Assembly (NCBI GenBank): GCA_900169235.1
Contig: FWCC01000133.1
Coordinates: forward strand, 1 to 64,000
Origin: Zarea fungicola
Taxonomy: Eukaryota; Ascomycota; Sordariomycetes; Hypocreales; Cordycipitaceae
Length of the DNA: 64,000 nt
Direction: 5' to 3'
Made by a program: the position numbers and the translations under genes. A model generated the notes under the pieces. It was not told the DNA's origin. It did not search any database and saw only the letters and a program-made list of their open reading frames with translations. Below are positions 11,395 to 21,866 of this stretch, piece by piece; position 1 is the stretch's first letter; every line of letters begins with the position of its first letter.

Positions 11395-12792
11395 ATGCCT
11401 CCACACAGTAACGCAGATGAGGCCATTGACCTCCCCACTGCAAAGAGAACAGCAGAGGGCACGCACTTGATGCATCGGTCACTAAAGGTAGAGCCGGCAA
11501 TGGTCGAGTCCGCCAAGGGTATCGAACTTTATCTCTCAAATGGGCGCACTGTTATAGATGCATGCGCCGGCGCTGCCGTCGCCATTCTGGGTCATTGCAA
11601 CGAAGAAGTCAACGATGCAATGCTTCGCCAAGCGAGACAAGTCAGCTATGTGCATACGCAGTCATACACAACCCCTGCTGCTGAGGATCTGGCAAACTTT
11701 CTACTTGAAGGTAGCCCACATGGACTGGAAAAGGCATTTTTCGTCTGCAGTGGTAGCGAGGCCGTCGAATCGGCGCTCAAACTGGCGAGACAGTACTTTT
11801 TTGAAAAGGGCGAGCCCGATCGAGTACATTTTGTCTCTCGCAGGCAGGCGTATCACGGAAATACCATGGGATCACAGTCTGTTTCTTCAAACTTGGCGCG
11901 CAAAGTGCCTTACAAGAATTTTCAATACCATCACGTCTCCTACGTGTCCCCAGCCTATGCCTACCGTTACCAACAAGTCAACGAAACGGAGCCCGAGTTC
12001 ACCAATCGTCTACTGAAGCAACTCGAAAATGAGTTCTTGGCTATTGGCCCTTCAAAAGTTATCGCCTTCCTCGCCGAGACTGTGGGGGGAGCAACAGCGG
12101 GCTGTATCCCTCCTCCCCGAGACTACTTCAAAGGCGTCAGGTCGCTGTGCGATAAGTATGGCATTCTTCTCATCCTGGACGAGATTATGTGCGGGACCGG
12201 GCGTTGCGGGACATACTTTGCCTTTGAGCAGGAAGGCATTACGCCTGACTTGGTAACTCTCGCTAAGGGTCTTGGAGGAGGCTATAGCCCAATTGCAGCA
12301 GTTCTGGCGCACAAGAGAGTAGTCGACGTTATTCGTGAAGGAACCGGCTCCTTCAACCACGGCCACACATATCAAGCACACCCCATCTCGTGTGCGATAG
12401 GATTGGCTGTGCAGAAAATTGTCCGCCGCGATTGTCTCGTGGCGAGATGTGAAGCGATGGGGGTGCTCTTGGAGAAGAAATTGCGTATTGAGCTCAGAAA
12501 CTGTCCATCTGTGGGCGATATTCGTGGGCGAGGCCTGTTCTGGGCTGTAGAATTTGTCAAGGACAAGGAGAGCAAGGAGACATTTGATCCTTCTATAATG
12601 TTTGGCATTTCTGTCCAGCAAGCGGCATTTGAGGCGGGTGTTGCCGTGTATCCAGGTTCAGCAACCGTGGATGGTACGAGGGGTGACCATATCCTATTGG
12701 CACCGCCATTTACGGTGACAGAGGAGCAGCTGGACATCATTGTCCGTGTGGTAAAGACAGCAATCACAGAGCAGGAAAAGTTGCATATATAA
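11395..12792 (+). CDS. Class-III pyridoxal-phosphate aminotransferase
   Basis: Single-exon gene of 465 aa. The fold-type I, class-III signature is complete: S-G-S-E-A-V-E-S-A-L-K-L-A-R near residue 120 for phosphate binding, the aromatic-His pair A-Y-H-G-N near 155, L-D-E-I-M-C-G-T-G-R with the cofactor-binding Asp at about 262, and T-L-A-K-G-L-G-G-G-Y with the Schiff-base Lys at about 291. The C-terminal R-G-R-G-L-F-W element and length fit omega-aminotransferases, which transfer amino groups from amines or omega- and beta-amino acids to a keto acid. It is not close enough to ornithine or GABA aminotransferase to name a substrate. No mitochondrial presequence is evident, so it is probably cytosolic. 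Divergent MFS carrier upstream, SNF-type transporter downstream. Confidence 0.92.
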   Translation: MPPHSNADEAIDLPTAKRTAEGTHLMHRSLKVEPAMVESAKGIELYLSNGRTVIDACAGAAVAILGHCNEEVNDAMLRQARQVSYVHTQSYTTPAAEDLANFLLEGSPHGLEKAFFVCSGSEAVESALKLARQYFFEKGEPDRVHFVSRRQAYHGNTMGSQSVSSNLARKVPYKNFQYHHVSYVSPAYAYRYQQVNETEPEFTNRLLKQLENEFLAIGPSKVIAFLAETVGGATAGCIPPPRDYFKGVRSLCDKYGILLILDEIMCGTGRCGTYFAFEQEGITPDLVTLAKGLGGGYSPIAAVLAHKRVVDVIREGTGSFNHGHTYQAHPISCAIGLAVQKIVRRDCLVARCEAMGVLLEKKLRIELRNCPSVGDIRGRGLFWAVEFVKDKESKETFDPSIMFGISVQQAAFEAGVAVYPGSATVDGTRGDHILLAPPFTVTEEQLDIIVRVVKTAITEQEKLHI

Positions 12793-13765
12793 ACACAGCA
12801 ATTAGAAAGATCATGGCACGTTCAGGTTATTCATCGGCCTAGAATCCAAAAGTTGTATGTATGTACCTGCCTAGTCGAAAATGAGTTCATCGCTAGTGTG
12901 CCCCCAGCGGACCTCCAGGTGAAGTACGGGAGGCTAGGCCGATTCAATGTATGAAAATGGATGACTCTTATGATTATGCTACGGACAAATGCAGATTTAG
13001 GTGTGGGCGTCTGTGCGCGACTTGCCCGAAGATTGCCTGGCTTCCCTCGTATGCTGTATTACAAACGTTTCGGGCATTCGACACTATCTAACTGGCTTTG
13101 CGTCAAAACGTGAAGTAAATGGCCAAGCTTCAATGACTCTGCTCACGTTGTCCAATTTTAAAGAAGCTTCTCATTAGCTTCCGCCAAGAGTCTGGGGATA
13201 GCGCCTTTCCCCCACTCATACACGCTGCCATCACCAAACAGCAGACTTCTTGGCGTCCAGATGGATTGGCATAATCTAGCAACTGAGCTAAAAGTCTTGG
13301 CGCCAGCCTTCAACGGTACAGATCAACATGGCTCTATGGTCTAGTAGCGCCTCGTGTGCTCGATGCCATGCTCAGCCGGGCGAGTCTCCAAAACAAAGGT
13401 GCAACTTTTTGCTCGGCGTGTCTGGGCATACGGTTACGCGACTCTCCGCCCAGAAGCTCGGTTTGCTTAGGCTCTTGGTCCATGGCTAGCGAGCCGGTTC
13501 GGCTAGTCCTCACCGTATCATGGCCTTTTCCTTGACCAATTTGCGCTTCTATCAAGCTAGCACTCGGCAACATAGCCAAGATGCTACGTACTCGCCAATT
13601 GTCAAACATCCCCCCTGTCCGGTGCTATAAGAGAACGAGCTTCCCATCTAGTTAGTGCTACCTTGTTCGTAAACACTTTCATTCTCCTTACCTGTCGAAT
13701 TCGGTTATTCTCTATTATCCACACATGACATTTCATTTACGTTGTCAACACTTCTGACTTTCGTA
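12793..13765. other. Intergenic, no gene seen
   Basis: About 970 bp between the aminotransferase stop and the SNF transporter start. It holds the aminotransferase 3' region and a C/T-rich stretch just before the transporter ATG, typical of a fungal core promoter. No coding or RNA gene is supported here. Confidence 0.5.
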
Positions 13766-15871
13766 ATGACCGCCTTACTGAAGAAATGCTATCGATTTCT
13801 GTCGCCTGAGGCAGAGAAAGAGGAAGATGGCCGTGACAAGTGGTCCTCACGAGCTGCTTTTGTCTTGGCTGCCATGGTAAGTTCTTGCGGTGACTCTCGT
13901 CGCAAGTCGCATGTGCTAATAGCCCGGTTGCAGGGAGGTGCTATTGGACTCGGCAACATGCTGCGGTATCCCTCCGTCGTTTTTGCCAACAATGGTGTCC
14001 AGTGGTTCATCCCGTATCTCATCGCCCTCATCTTCCTTGGCATACCTGTTTTAACTTTGGAAATATGCATCGGGCAGGCATATCGCGGCGGCGTCCTCGT
14101 CGCCTTCCATGGACTGAATAACAGAGTCAAGGGTGTCGGTCTGGCCGTCATCATGACTGGCTATGTCGTCGTTACATACTATGTCCCCATCATTGCCTGG
14201 ATTTTCCGCTATTTCCGATCTTCTTTTCAAAGTCCCTTACCATGGACAAATAGAGGAGAGGAGTTTTACATGCTTGATGTCATCAGAAATGGGGATCCCA
14301 TCCCAGGCGTGACTAATGGAAACACAGTCGTCAGCTATACTAGCTACCCAGCCCGCGGGATGGTTGGAGAGACAGTCGGCTGGGCCGCTTTCACCTGGTT
14401 CCTTGTCTACCTTTGCATGTACAAGGGAGTCGGGGTCACTGGGCGTGCCGTTTACTTGACTATGGGCCTTCCAATTGTCATGATGGTCATACTCATCGGT
14501 CGCTCACTGTCACTACCCAACGCCATCACTGGAGTCAGAATGTACTTTGCTGAGTGGCACAGCGACAAGCTCGCCAGTGGTGGTATATGGCAAGCGGCTG
14601 TCGGCCAAATCTTCTTTTCCATCGGCGTTGGCTTCGGCTACTTTACCTCTTATGCGTCTTACAACAGCAAGCACTCCAACGCCGTACAAGATGCTCTCAT
14701 AATTGCCTTGAGTAATTCTTTATATGAAGTTTTGGCCGGATTTGCGGTTTTTGGCGTCATCGGCTTTCTGGGGCTTGAGCCAGAACGCGGTGTTGAGTTG
14801 GGCACCTTCACTGTCGGGTTCCTCACGTATCCTTTAGCCCTGGCCGAGATGCCTGGTGCCAACGTTTGGGCTGTCATTTTCTTTTTGACTCTTGCTCTTC
14901 TTGGTATTAGCTCTGCGTTTGCCCTCGTCGAGTCACTCGTCACCATGATTTGCGACACGAATTGGGGCCGGACTATTTCCCGAGTCTGGGTGTCCACTGT
15001 TGTTATCCTTGTTTCCTTTTGCTTGTCTCTTCTCTATTGCACAGAATTCGGCTTCTATCTTCTCGACGCTGTCGATACCTGGACCAATAACCTTACTCTA
15101 ATTTTTGTCGTCTGGTGCGAGGCTGTTTCTGTAACGAGCTTTTACCGCTACATCGATGTGGTCGGCCAGGTTGGCTTACCAGCATATGCAATTTACAATG
15201 CTGGCTACATCTTCTCCATGGTCCTAGGCCTATCAGTCGCACAATCAGTTGGGGCTGAAGCCGGCGCTGGTACTGGCTTTGGCATCTTCATTGCTTGCAC
15301 AATCACGTCGGTTTTGCTTGGCAAGACACCAGATTCTCGCCCGCCATCCTTCTGGGGAAAACATGACTTTTTGAGCAAGATCTGGTGGGTTGCTTTCTAT
15401 TCAGTAAGTACAAGCTCTTTGAAGTTCCCATGCCCAGATCCATGCTAATCCATGGTCAAGCCAAATCAACTTTGCCGTGACTTGAACAGTGCTGTGGCCA
15501 CCGGTAAGAACTGGAGCATCCCTGTTTTTTGGGGCCCTGTTCTTCGTTACATCTCGGCTCCCATTATGGCCATCACATTTTCGTTTGCCTATCCGGCATT
15601 CTACAAGGTCCGCAAAGATCCACTCCACATCTTTGCCTTTTCTGTCTCACATATAGTCATGATCCTCATTGCTCTGGGCTTTATTATTCCGCGCGCGTTT
15701 GATGTGTTCATACCGACTGACAAGATTCATGTTGGCAAAACCACGTATGCGCCGCAAGTTACTTCGCTTGGTGTTCTTACTGGCGAAGAGGACGCCCAGG
15801 TTGAGGCTGAAGCTGGCAGTAACGACACAGACGAAGACAAGGGACGGGTTGACATGAGAGAAAAGCGATAA
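13766..15871 (+). CDS. Neurotransmitter:sodium symporter (SNF) family transporter
   Basis: Three exons: 13766-13876, 13934-15403 and 15461-15871. Both introns are 57 bp; the joined frame encodes 663 aa. A cytoplasmic N-terminus of about 27 residues leads straight into the family signature at the first junction, G-G-A-I-G-L-G-N-M-L-R-Y-P, the sodium/substrate site of helix 1. Helix 2 follows (L-G-I-P-V-L-T-L-E). About eleven to twelve membrane segments can be counted, then an acidic C-terminal tail. Bacterial and animal members carry amino acids or monoamines with sodium; fungal members are scattered and mostly uncharacterised, so the substrate is open. The ATG was preferred over an upstream in-frame TTG. 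The first intron is a multiple of three and has no stop, so a read-through frame exists, but the GTAAGT/GCTAAT/CAG signals are clear. Confidence 0.92.
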
Positions 15872-16550
15872 AGGCTATATTGATAAGTTGAGGAACATAA
15901 TAGTCAGCTCGTAGTTCATTGCGTCGTACATTGAATTTCATTCTAGGTGCGGTCCAACAGATCACATATCCATATTTTCTCCCCTTGCAACTAAACTCCG
16001 CAAACATGACAGGCGTGTCTGACGACTACTCCGGGATTCTCAGTAGCCTGACCTGGCTGTACTTCAACCGAATGTAGCCGGGTGACATTTGTCGCCAAGG
16101 ACGTCAAGGACGTCAAGGACGTCAGCCAAGGTCTTGGTCTCTTGAAGTACAGCAGAAACGTCAGACGGATAAGCAAAGCTATTTCATCAACTTTAAAGGC
16201 TACGGTGGTGCGGGCGCTACATATGCCAAGCACGCTAAGCAGTTATGTGCAGTAGGCGTCTCTGGTTGGAAATGGCTGTGGTATACTCCATACTGAAACT
16301 GAGTCTTGGCAATGCGACCGTCTCTGTGCCAGATCGTGACTTCTTGTAGTTAACATGGGCGCTCGTTCTGGGTTACTCTATTAGTTTATTCATTTCGAGG
16401 CGATGGGGAGTCAACACTGTCTTTACAACAAAAGAATTCATGTCAATGCTAGCAATGATGCCATGCCTAGTCCACCCAAGATCCCAGAATACAAGTAAAC
16501 ATAAATTGCTAGTCTACACTCCATCTTTTAAGAATAATCTGTTGAAGTCT
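15872..16550. other. Convergent 3' intergenic region
   Basis: About 680 bp between the stop codons of the SNF transporter (plus) and GPI16 (minus). It contains the triple AAGGACGTC repeat described separately and otherwise only 3'-flank-like AT-rich sequence. Confidence 0.5.
16097..16123 (+). repeat. Triple 9-bp repeat with GACGTC cores
   Basis: AAGGACGTC occurs three times head-to-tail, giving three GACGTC palindromes spaced 9 bp apart, and the last is followed by CAG. GACGTC(A) is the core of bZIP/CREB sites. The position between two convergent 3' ends argues against a normal promoter role. Confidence 0.7.
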
Positions 16551-18376
16551 CTATGTTGCCTTTTTTGCACTTCCGCCTCTTATACTGGCGATAAGCTTGT
16601 CGAGTTTGACCTTGATCGCTGACGGAGCCACTTCGTTGGCGCCAACCATCCGGCGGACAATGATGTTGTACAGGCCACCAAAGGCAAGGGCAATTGCTGT
16701 AGAAGTCAAGATGATGACATTGTACGGCATGCTGAAATCGGGGGTGGGAAGGTACAGGAGGAGGCCGGTGGTGCGCAGGCTCATGGCTTTCGGTCGTAGG
16801 GTGGTGATGACGGCTGCTGCGACGTCAAACCCACGGTTGGCGTCTGGTGGGTACTCAGTATACCGCAGAATGGACTTCTCAAAGTCGTAGGTAAGGAAGA
16901 CAGTACAGCGGGGTGGGATCTGTACCAAAAGCTCGAGCTGGGTGCCACGCTCCCGATCGAGGGCCGGACGATAGTAAATCTCCTTGACGATATCGCTCCC
17001 GTTATTGCTAGTGGCTGTCGTTCCTGTCGAGGACGAGATTCGTGTAGATAGAGTGTGGAGGTAAATGCGCATGAACCAGGGGAGGGATTCCATATAGACG
17101 AATTCAACCTCCTCGTCGCTCGGGTTAGTCAGAATAGCCTGGACGCCACCATGTTCCTGACCATAGCCGGTCAAACTGCGCTCAGCAAAAAGAATTGGGG
17201 TTTCTGGGTCGTTGACTTCAAGGCCCTTGCCATCAACCACGGTTTCGGGCTGTGTGAGGACGAGTGAAAATTCACCATCCGTTGGAATCTTGTAGCATCG
17301 CTTTGGTTTCTCCGAGTCTTTGATTTCATGTGAGCCCTCAGACGAGTAGACACTCCTGGAATGAGGGATGTGCAGGCAGATGGGGGGGACAGTATCGTCG
17401 GTGAGCGGACAAGCTCCTTGCATAGTACGTCCAAAAACCTGCGACAAGGTCCAGTCCTGGCCAAGCAGGTGGTCGGCAGGAAAGCAGGTATCGTCGGCAT
17501 GATATGGCTTCGACCTGTCACACATGAGGTCGCTCTCGTTGGGCGGTCGGGGGATGGGGTTGTCTAAGGCCCTGTTAGTCTTACATGTGGCATCACAACT
17601 TGTCGAGAGGGCTTGTACATACCTCTAGGTCTCTTGGACCGATTTACATCTAGAACCATATCAATAGTCTCTTCCATCTGCAAAATGCACTTGCCGTCAG
17701 CCTCGCAAATGGGTTTTACATCAATTGCCATGCTCTGGAAAGATGCATCAAACAGTTTGTGGCCATCTAGCAGGCTCGCGATTCCTGCCTTGCCCTTGCA
17801 TGGGAGGAGCTTCAAAAACGGCGTCAGATTCTCTGTGCAAACAACTTCATGCGGCAGGACTCCGTGTAGCAACCTCGTGTTTGCCAGTGTGGCATCGGAG
17901 TGATCGCCCTCGGGCTGGAACGACATGACAGGCCGGATGGTCCTCGTCTCGTCGATGAAATTGAGACTGGCACAGAACAAACCAGAGAGTGCATTGGTCA
18001 GAATCAGCCACTTCTTGTCAGCTTCCTCGTCCGTCTGCGCGTCCAGCCACGCCCAGAGCTCAACGCCCTGCCCGCCCTCCTTGCGACCATCCCACGGTCT
18101 GGCGCCCCAGGTCTCCGTGTCCCAGCGGCCGAGTGCGAATCGCAGGTGCAGCTCGCGCGTGCCAGCATACTGCAGGATCTGTGCGAGCGAGCGGGGAAAC
18201 AGTCTAAAGTTTTGCGACTCGAAGTCCTCGACGGTGATGTTGGATCGGAAGTTGAAGCTCGCGAGTAGACCGGACAGGGGCAGCGGCCGCAGGTTGAGCT
18301 GCTCGTGGTAGTCGGCAGCAGCGGAGGCGAGGATGCCTGGGAGGAGGAAGAGGAGGAAAGAAACTAGCCGCGCCAT
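16551..18376 (-). CDS. GPI16: GPI transamidase subunit Gpi16 (PIG-T)
   Basis: Two exons, 18376-17623 and 17563-16551. The 59-bp intron has GTATGT, an ACTAAC branch point and TTAG; the joined frame encodes 588 aa, the normal size for Gpi16. An N-terminal signal peptide of about 20 residues is followed by Y-H-E-Q-L-x-L-R-P-L-P near the mature start, the usual family opening. A large lumenal domain follows, ending in one hydrophobic segment near the C-terminus (around residues 540-565) and a short basic tail. In the ER membrane this subunit works with Gpi8, Gaa1, Gpi17 and Gab1 to attach GPI anchors to proteins. Two likely GPI-anchored products (a PIR protein and a lysophospholipase) are encoded in the same window, though not adjacent. 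An earlier AG in the intron (after ACTAACAG) would break the frame, so the downstream TTAG was chosen. Confidence 0.92.
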
Positions 18377-18800
18377 ATTGAAACGGGAGAGAATAATCTG
18401 CTGCCTCGTTGCGGCAGCAATTACATCTCAGTTGGGGAAAATGGCCAGCGATTGTATTGGAAACAAGCCAAACCATAGAAGAAGCTCTCAGCCTATGGGC
18501 GTAGCAGCTCATCCACTGTACCGCCTGTGCTCCAGGCGACGTGGCGCGCCGGGACAGACAGCCTATTAACGTGGTGGGGCAAATGACAGGCGGTCAGGGA
18601 TGGCAAAACTCATGATGGGCCATCCCAAGCTTTAGTGGTACCAGCCAGTCGCAAACGAGCTACGATTCTCCTGCAAGACTTATTCATTCGGCCAATTGCG
18701 ACACGGAGCACGCCTGTCGATAAATATCTGCTACCTGAAAATTGCACAGAATTAGCTACACAAACTCGAATCTAATCAGATAAAGCGCCAACTTGCGACC
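18377..18800. promoter_or_regulatory. Divergent promoter, GPI16 and LUC7 genes
   Basis: 424 bp between the two start codons, the only upstream space for either gene. I see no distinctive palindrome or recognised operator. Confidence 0.5.
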
Positions 18801-19688
18801 ATGGCCGCCGAACAGAGAAAGCTGCTCGAGCAGCTCATGGGCGCATCAGTCACGTCGCAGGCAGCCAAAGTTTCGTTTTCCGACCCGAAACTCTGTCGCT
18901 CTTATATCGCCGGGACCTGCCCTCATATATTATTTACAAACACAAAGCAAGATCTCGGGCCGTGTCCAAAAATTCACTCCGAGGTCCTCAAGACTGAGTA
19001 TGATGCCATGCCCGAACGCGAAAAGAACAAGCTTGGATTTGAATACGACTACATTCGCCATCTGTACCAGTACATCGACGAGTGCAACAGAGGAATTGAA
19101 GCTGCTCAACGGCGCCTGAAGAAAACGCCAGAGGAAATTCGCCAAACCAACGTTATGGTAAGCTGCAGCTTTAGCTATGTTTGCATTGCCAGATTGTTGC
19201 GTTATGATTGCTAACAGTGCCTTCCATTTCAGCTTAAATCAATTTCCGATCTCAACACATCCATTCACAACGGTCTCCTCGAGGTAGAAATCCTGGGGTC
19301 CATGTCCGAAGTCTCGCGAGCGCAGGACGAGCTGTTCCGAGTACGGCAGGCCATGCAGGCTAAAGCCGAGAAGGAAAAGGAGCTCAAGGCTCTCGCCGAC
19401 ACCTCTGGCCCCTCGGGTCACCAGAAGCTTCAGGTCTGCGATGTTTGCGGTGCCTACCTCAGCCGTTTAGACAACGACCGTCGATTGGCTGACCACTTCT
19501 ACGGCAAGATGCATCTCGGGTTTGCACAAATGCGCAAGACATACGATGCGTTCCCGAGAGAGATGAAGTCCAGAGCCAGGACGCTACACGATGATGACGG
19601 GCCTGGCGGCGGTGGCCCGCGGGGATCAAGGGGACATGGTGGAGGCTACAAAGGGAAAGGAGGCCGTGGCTATCGAGGCGGGTGGTGA
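18801..19688 (+). CDS. LUC7: U1 snRNP component, LUC7 family
   Basis: Two exons, 18801-19157 and 19233-19688. The 75-bp intron has GTAAGC, a GCTAAC branch point and TTTCAG; the joined frame encodes 270 aa. The N-terminus (E-Q-R-K-L-L-E-Q-L-M-G) is the LUC7 opening. A CCCH zinc finger at about residues 34-60 (C-R-S-Y-I-A-G-T-C-P through C-P-K-I-H) and a C2H2 finger at about 190-215 (V-C-D-V-C-G through D-H-F-Y-G-K-M-H-L-G) flank a coiled-coil helix region, the LUC7 arrangement. A short Gly/Arg-rich tail (about 30 residues, RGG-like) ends the protein. The product is expected in the U1 snRNP, where Luc7 stabilises pairing with the 5' splice site. Confidence 0.94.
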
Positions 19689-20106
19689 ACTGTACACGAT
19701 TCATTGGGGCATTGGACTACAAAGAGCTGCGTTTGCATTGGCGTTTATGGACTACGGGGTTCGGAGCTTACAAAAACAAAGACAGCTACTATGTACTATG
19801 CCGGCGTTGAGTACGGCTCAATCAATAAATATACCCTTTCATACAGATTCGTCACCAAGCCTCGCCCAGAAACAATCTGATCGCTTTAGATTTAGAATGC
19901 TACCTGAAATCAAAGAATGTGGCTATAAATCCGAGGCCACTACCGTTTTAGTGTGCAATAATCCAAGAAAAAATACCTATACAAAAAAAACAGCCAAACC
20001 CATGGTTTTCGTTCTACTCTTTTCCGTGTCATCAAATGCATCGCTGTCGGAATGCTCCCGTATATATTCCTCCCACACACAAACCAGATTAAAAATCATA
20101 GTTCAT
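19689..20106. other. Convergent 3' intergenic region
   Basis: About 420 bp between the LUC7 stop and the stop of the RGG-rich gene on the other strand. It is AT-rich with several AATAAA-like stretches, as expected for two facing 3' ends. No gene is seen. Confidence 0.5.
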
Positions 20107-21411
20107 TTAGCTCTTGGCAGGCGCAGCGCTGCTCATATCATCAAGAAACTCCATCTCATCGTCCCATTTCCCGATGGCGGGAGCAAACCGCGGGAGCGGA
20201 GCCATGATGCCAGGCTTTGGCCCGCCTTCGACTGGCTCATTTTGAGTTTCGTTCTTGGGCGGCAGCGAAGGGAAATCTTCTTTACTGAGTGTGGGATTGA
20301 TGTGTTGGTTGCGGTTGTTGTTGCTGCCCGCACCGCCACCTCGTCCACCTCTTCCACGGCCGTTGCGCCCGCCGCCGCGGGGCGCTCGCTCCTCGACAGA
20401 TTTATCCGTATCTGTCCGATCCGGTGTCGCCGATTTGTCGCCGTCATTTGCGTCTCGTGCAAACCGGCTTCCGCGCAGGCCACCGCCAGTGCCACGGACG
20501 CCACCCTTTGATCCACGTGTACCGCCATTGGCGCCGCGAAACGGGCGTCGCGACTCGTCCTCGAGTGCGGCGACTTTGCCCTCGTCCCAGCCTCCCTCCT
20601 TCATCGACATGGCCTTGAGCTTGCGCTCCCTATTTTTCATGCGCTCCTCTTCGAGCCGGCGCCTCTGCTCCTCGGTTTGTCGCCGCTTCGCCGCATTCTC
20701 GGCGCGCTGCTTGCGCGCCTCCTCCATGCCGCGTGCGTACGCCTCGGCATGTTGCTTTTCGTCCTTTTCGGCCTTTTCAAACTTGCGCGCCTTCTCTGCG
20801 GAGACTAGCTTCATTTTTTCCATCTTAGCTGTTAGTTCCGCCTCTGTCAGCTTCTGGCGAGGATTCGCGCCGGATTGCGTACGCGTATCCGCGGTGCCTG
20901 AGGTAGGTTTTGATGACCCCTTTTCATTGTTTCGTTTGTTTCGTGGTGGAGGCGTGTTCGTCGCTTGGTTCGCCGGTATGTTGTCAGCAGACGTCTGAGG
21001 GTGACTTGTAACCGGGGCAGTTGACTTGGGCGATGGCGGTTCTTGCTGTGGCGGCTGCTTCGCTTCCGTCTGGGGCTTTGCTATCGGCTTCTCCGCAAAC
21101 CGAGAGAGTGCGAGACCGCCTCGAGGGGGCGGGGGCGGACTTGCAGCCTTGGGGGATTTTGGAGACTTGGGTGACTTGGGCTTGCGTCGGCGCTTCCCTT
21201 GACCTCTGCCGGCGGCAGCTGCGGCAACCAACGGTGCAAGCGCAGACTCGATATCGGCGGGGTGCGGTACCAAAGATGACTGGGAGATATAATATGAAGA
21301 AATTTCGACAGGTTCGTCATTGGGAATAATGGTTGTGACTCCATCGACGGGCTCGAAGTCATCGTCGTAAAACAGATCGTCATCGGTACGCCCACCAAAC
21401 TGGTCATCCAT
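20107..21411 (-). CDS. RGG-rich, coiled-coil putative RNA-binding protein
   Basis: Single-exon frame of 434 aa from the ATG at 21411; the frame is open further upstream but the extra residues look like 5' UTR. An acidic N-terminus (D-D-Q-F-G-G-R-T-D-D-D-L-F) is followed by K-S-P repeats, a Pro-rich linker with L-A-L-S-R-F-A-E-K-P, a long Lys/Glu/Arg-rich coiled coil at about residues 200-290, RGG/GG boxes at about 300-375, a D-F-P-S-L-P motif near 385, and an acidic C-terminus. Acidic, RGG and FPSLP elements together recall Habp4/Stm1-type ribosome- or mRNA-associated proteins, but I cannot assign it to a named family. RGG boxes usually bind RNA and are arginine-methylated. Low sequence complexity makes homology searches unreliable. 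Confidence 0.75.
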   Translation of the reverse strand: MDDQFGGRTDDDLFYDDDFEPVDGVTTIIPNDEPVEISSYYISQSSLVPHPADIESALAPLVAAAAAGRGQGKRRRKPKSPKSPKSPKAASPPPPPRGGLALSRFAEKPIAKPQTEAKQPPQQEPPSPKSTAPVTSHPQTSADNIPANQATNTPPPRNKRNNEKGSSKPTSGTADTRTQSGANPRQKLTEAELTAKMEKMKLVSAEKARKFEKAEKDEKQHAEAYARGMEEARKQRAENAAKRRQTEEQRRRLEEERMKNRERKLKAMSMKEGGWDEGKVAALEDESRRPFRGANGGTRGSKGGVRGTGGGLRGSRFARDANDGDKSATPDRTDTDKSVEERAPRGGGRNGRGRGGRGGGAGSNNNRNQHINPTLSKEDFPSLPPKNETQNEPVEGGPKPGIMAPLPRFAPAIGKWDDEMEFLDDMSSAAPAKS

Positions 21412-21866
21412 CGCTGCAACAAGACGGCGCAATTGCCCTAGTCTTGTTGAATTTGTAATGGGTATATAAAGAAAGACAGGGATATCAACGAAAACGAAAC
21501 AGGATAATCTTTTAGCAGATATGAGCGATGAGAAAGCGACGAAAGCACCACTGGACAGAGATATTGGGCACGAATGATGTTTAAAGACAGGTTGGAATGG
21601 ATGGGCGCAAGCGGCAAAAAAAGCAGTGCTGAAGCAAGCAAGAGCTCCATCTAGTAACCTAGTCTTGTCTTGCATTGGCTGCCCCACGAAAAAGCAGGTG
21701 GCGGGGAATCTGTGCTCTGACTCGAAGCCGCGATTGATTCTTTAAAAAGCCACAAATTCACACGTACAGTTGATAAGTTTCGCAATATGAATTGAATGAT
21801 TGCTTGGTTGGAACCGGAGTGTTATCTTCCATGTTGAACCTTGCTGTAGCTGAACACTACTCGTTT
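21412..21866. promoter_or_regulatory. Upstream region of the RGG-rich gene
   Basis: About 455 bp between the start of the RGG-rich gene and the stop of the GNAT gene on the same strand. It presumably holds the RGG gene promoter and the GNAT 3' end. No specific element is recognised. Confidence 0.4.

Noticed and set aside
6807..15871. A secondary-metabolite gene cluster
   Set aside because: No polyketide synthase, peptide synthetase, terpene cyclase or other backbone enzyme is present in the window, so transport and catabolism is the simpler reading.
20255..20998. 247-codon plus-strand ORF over the RGG-rich gene
   Set aside because: Arg/Ser/Pro-rich antisense shadow of a low-complexity coding region.
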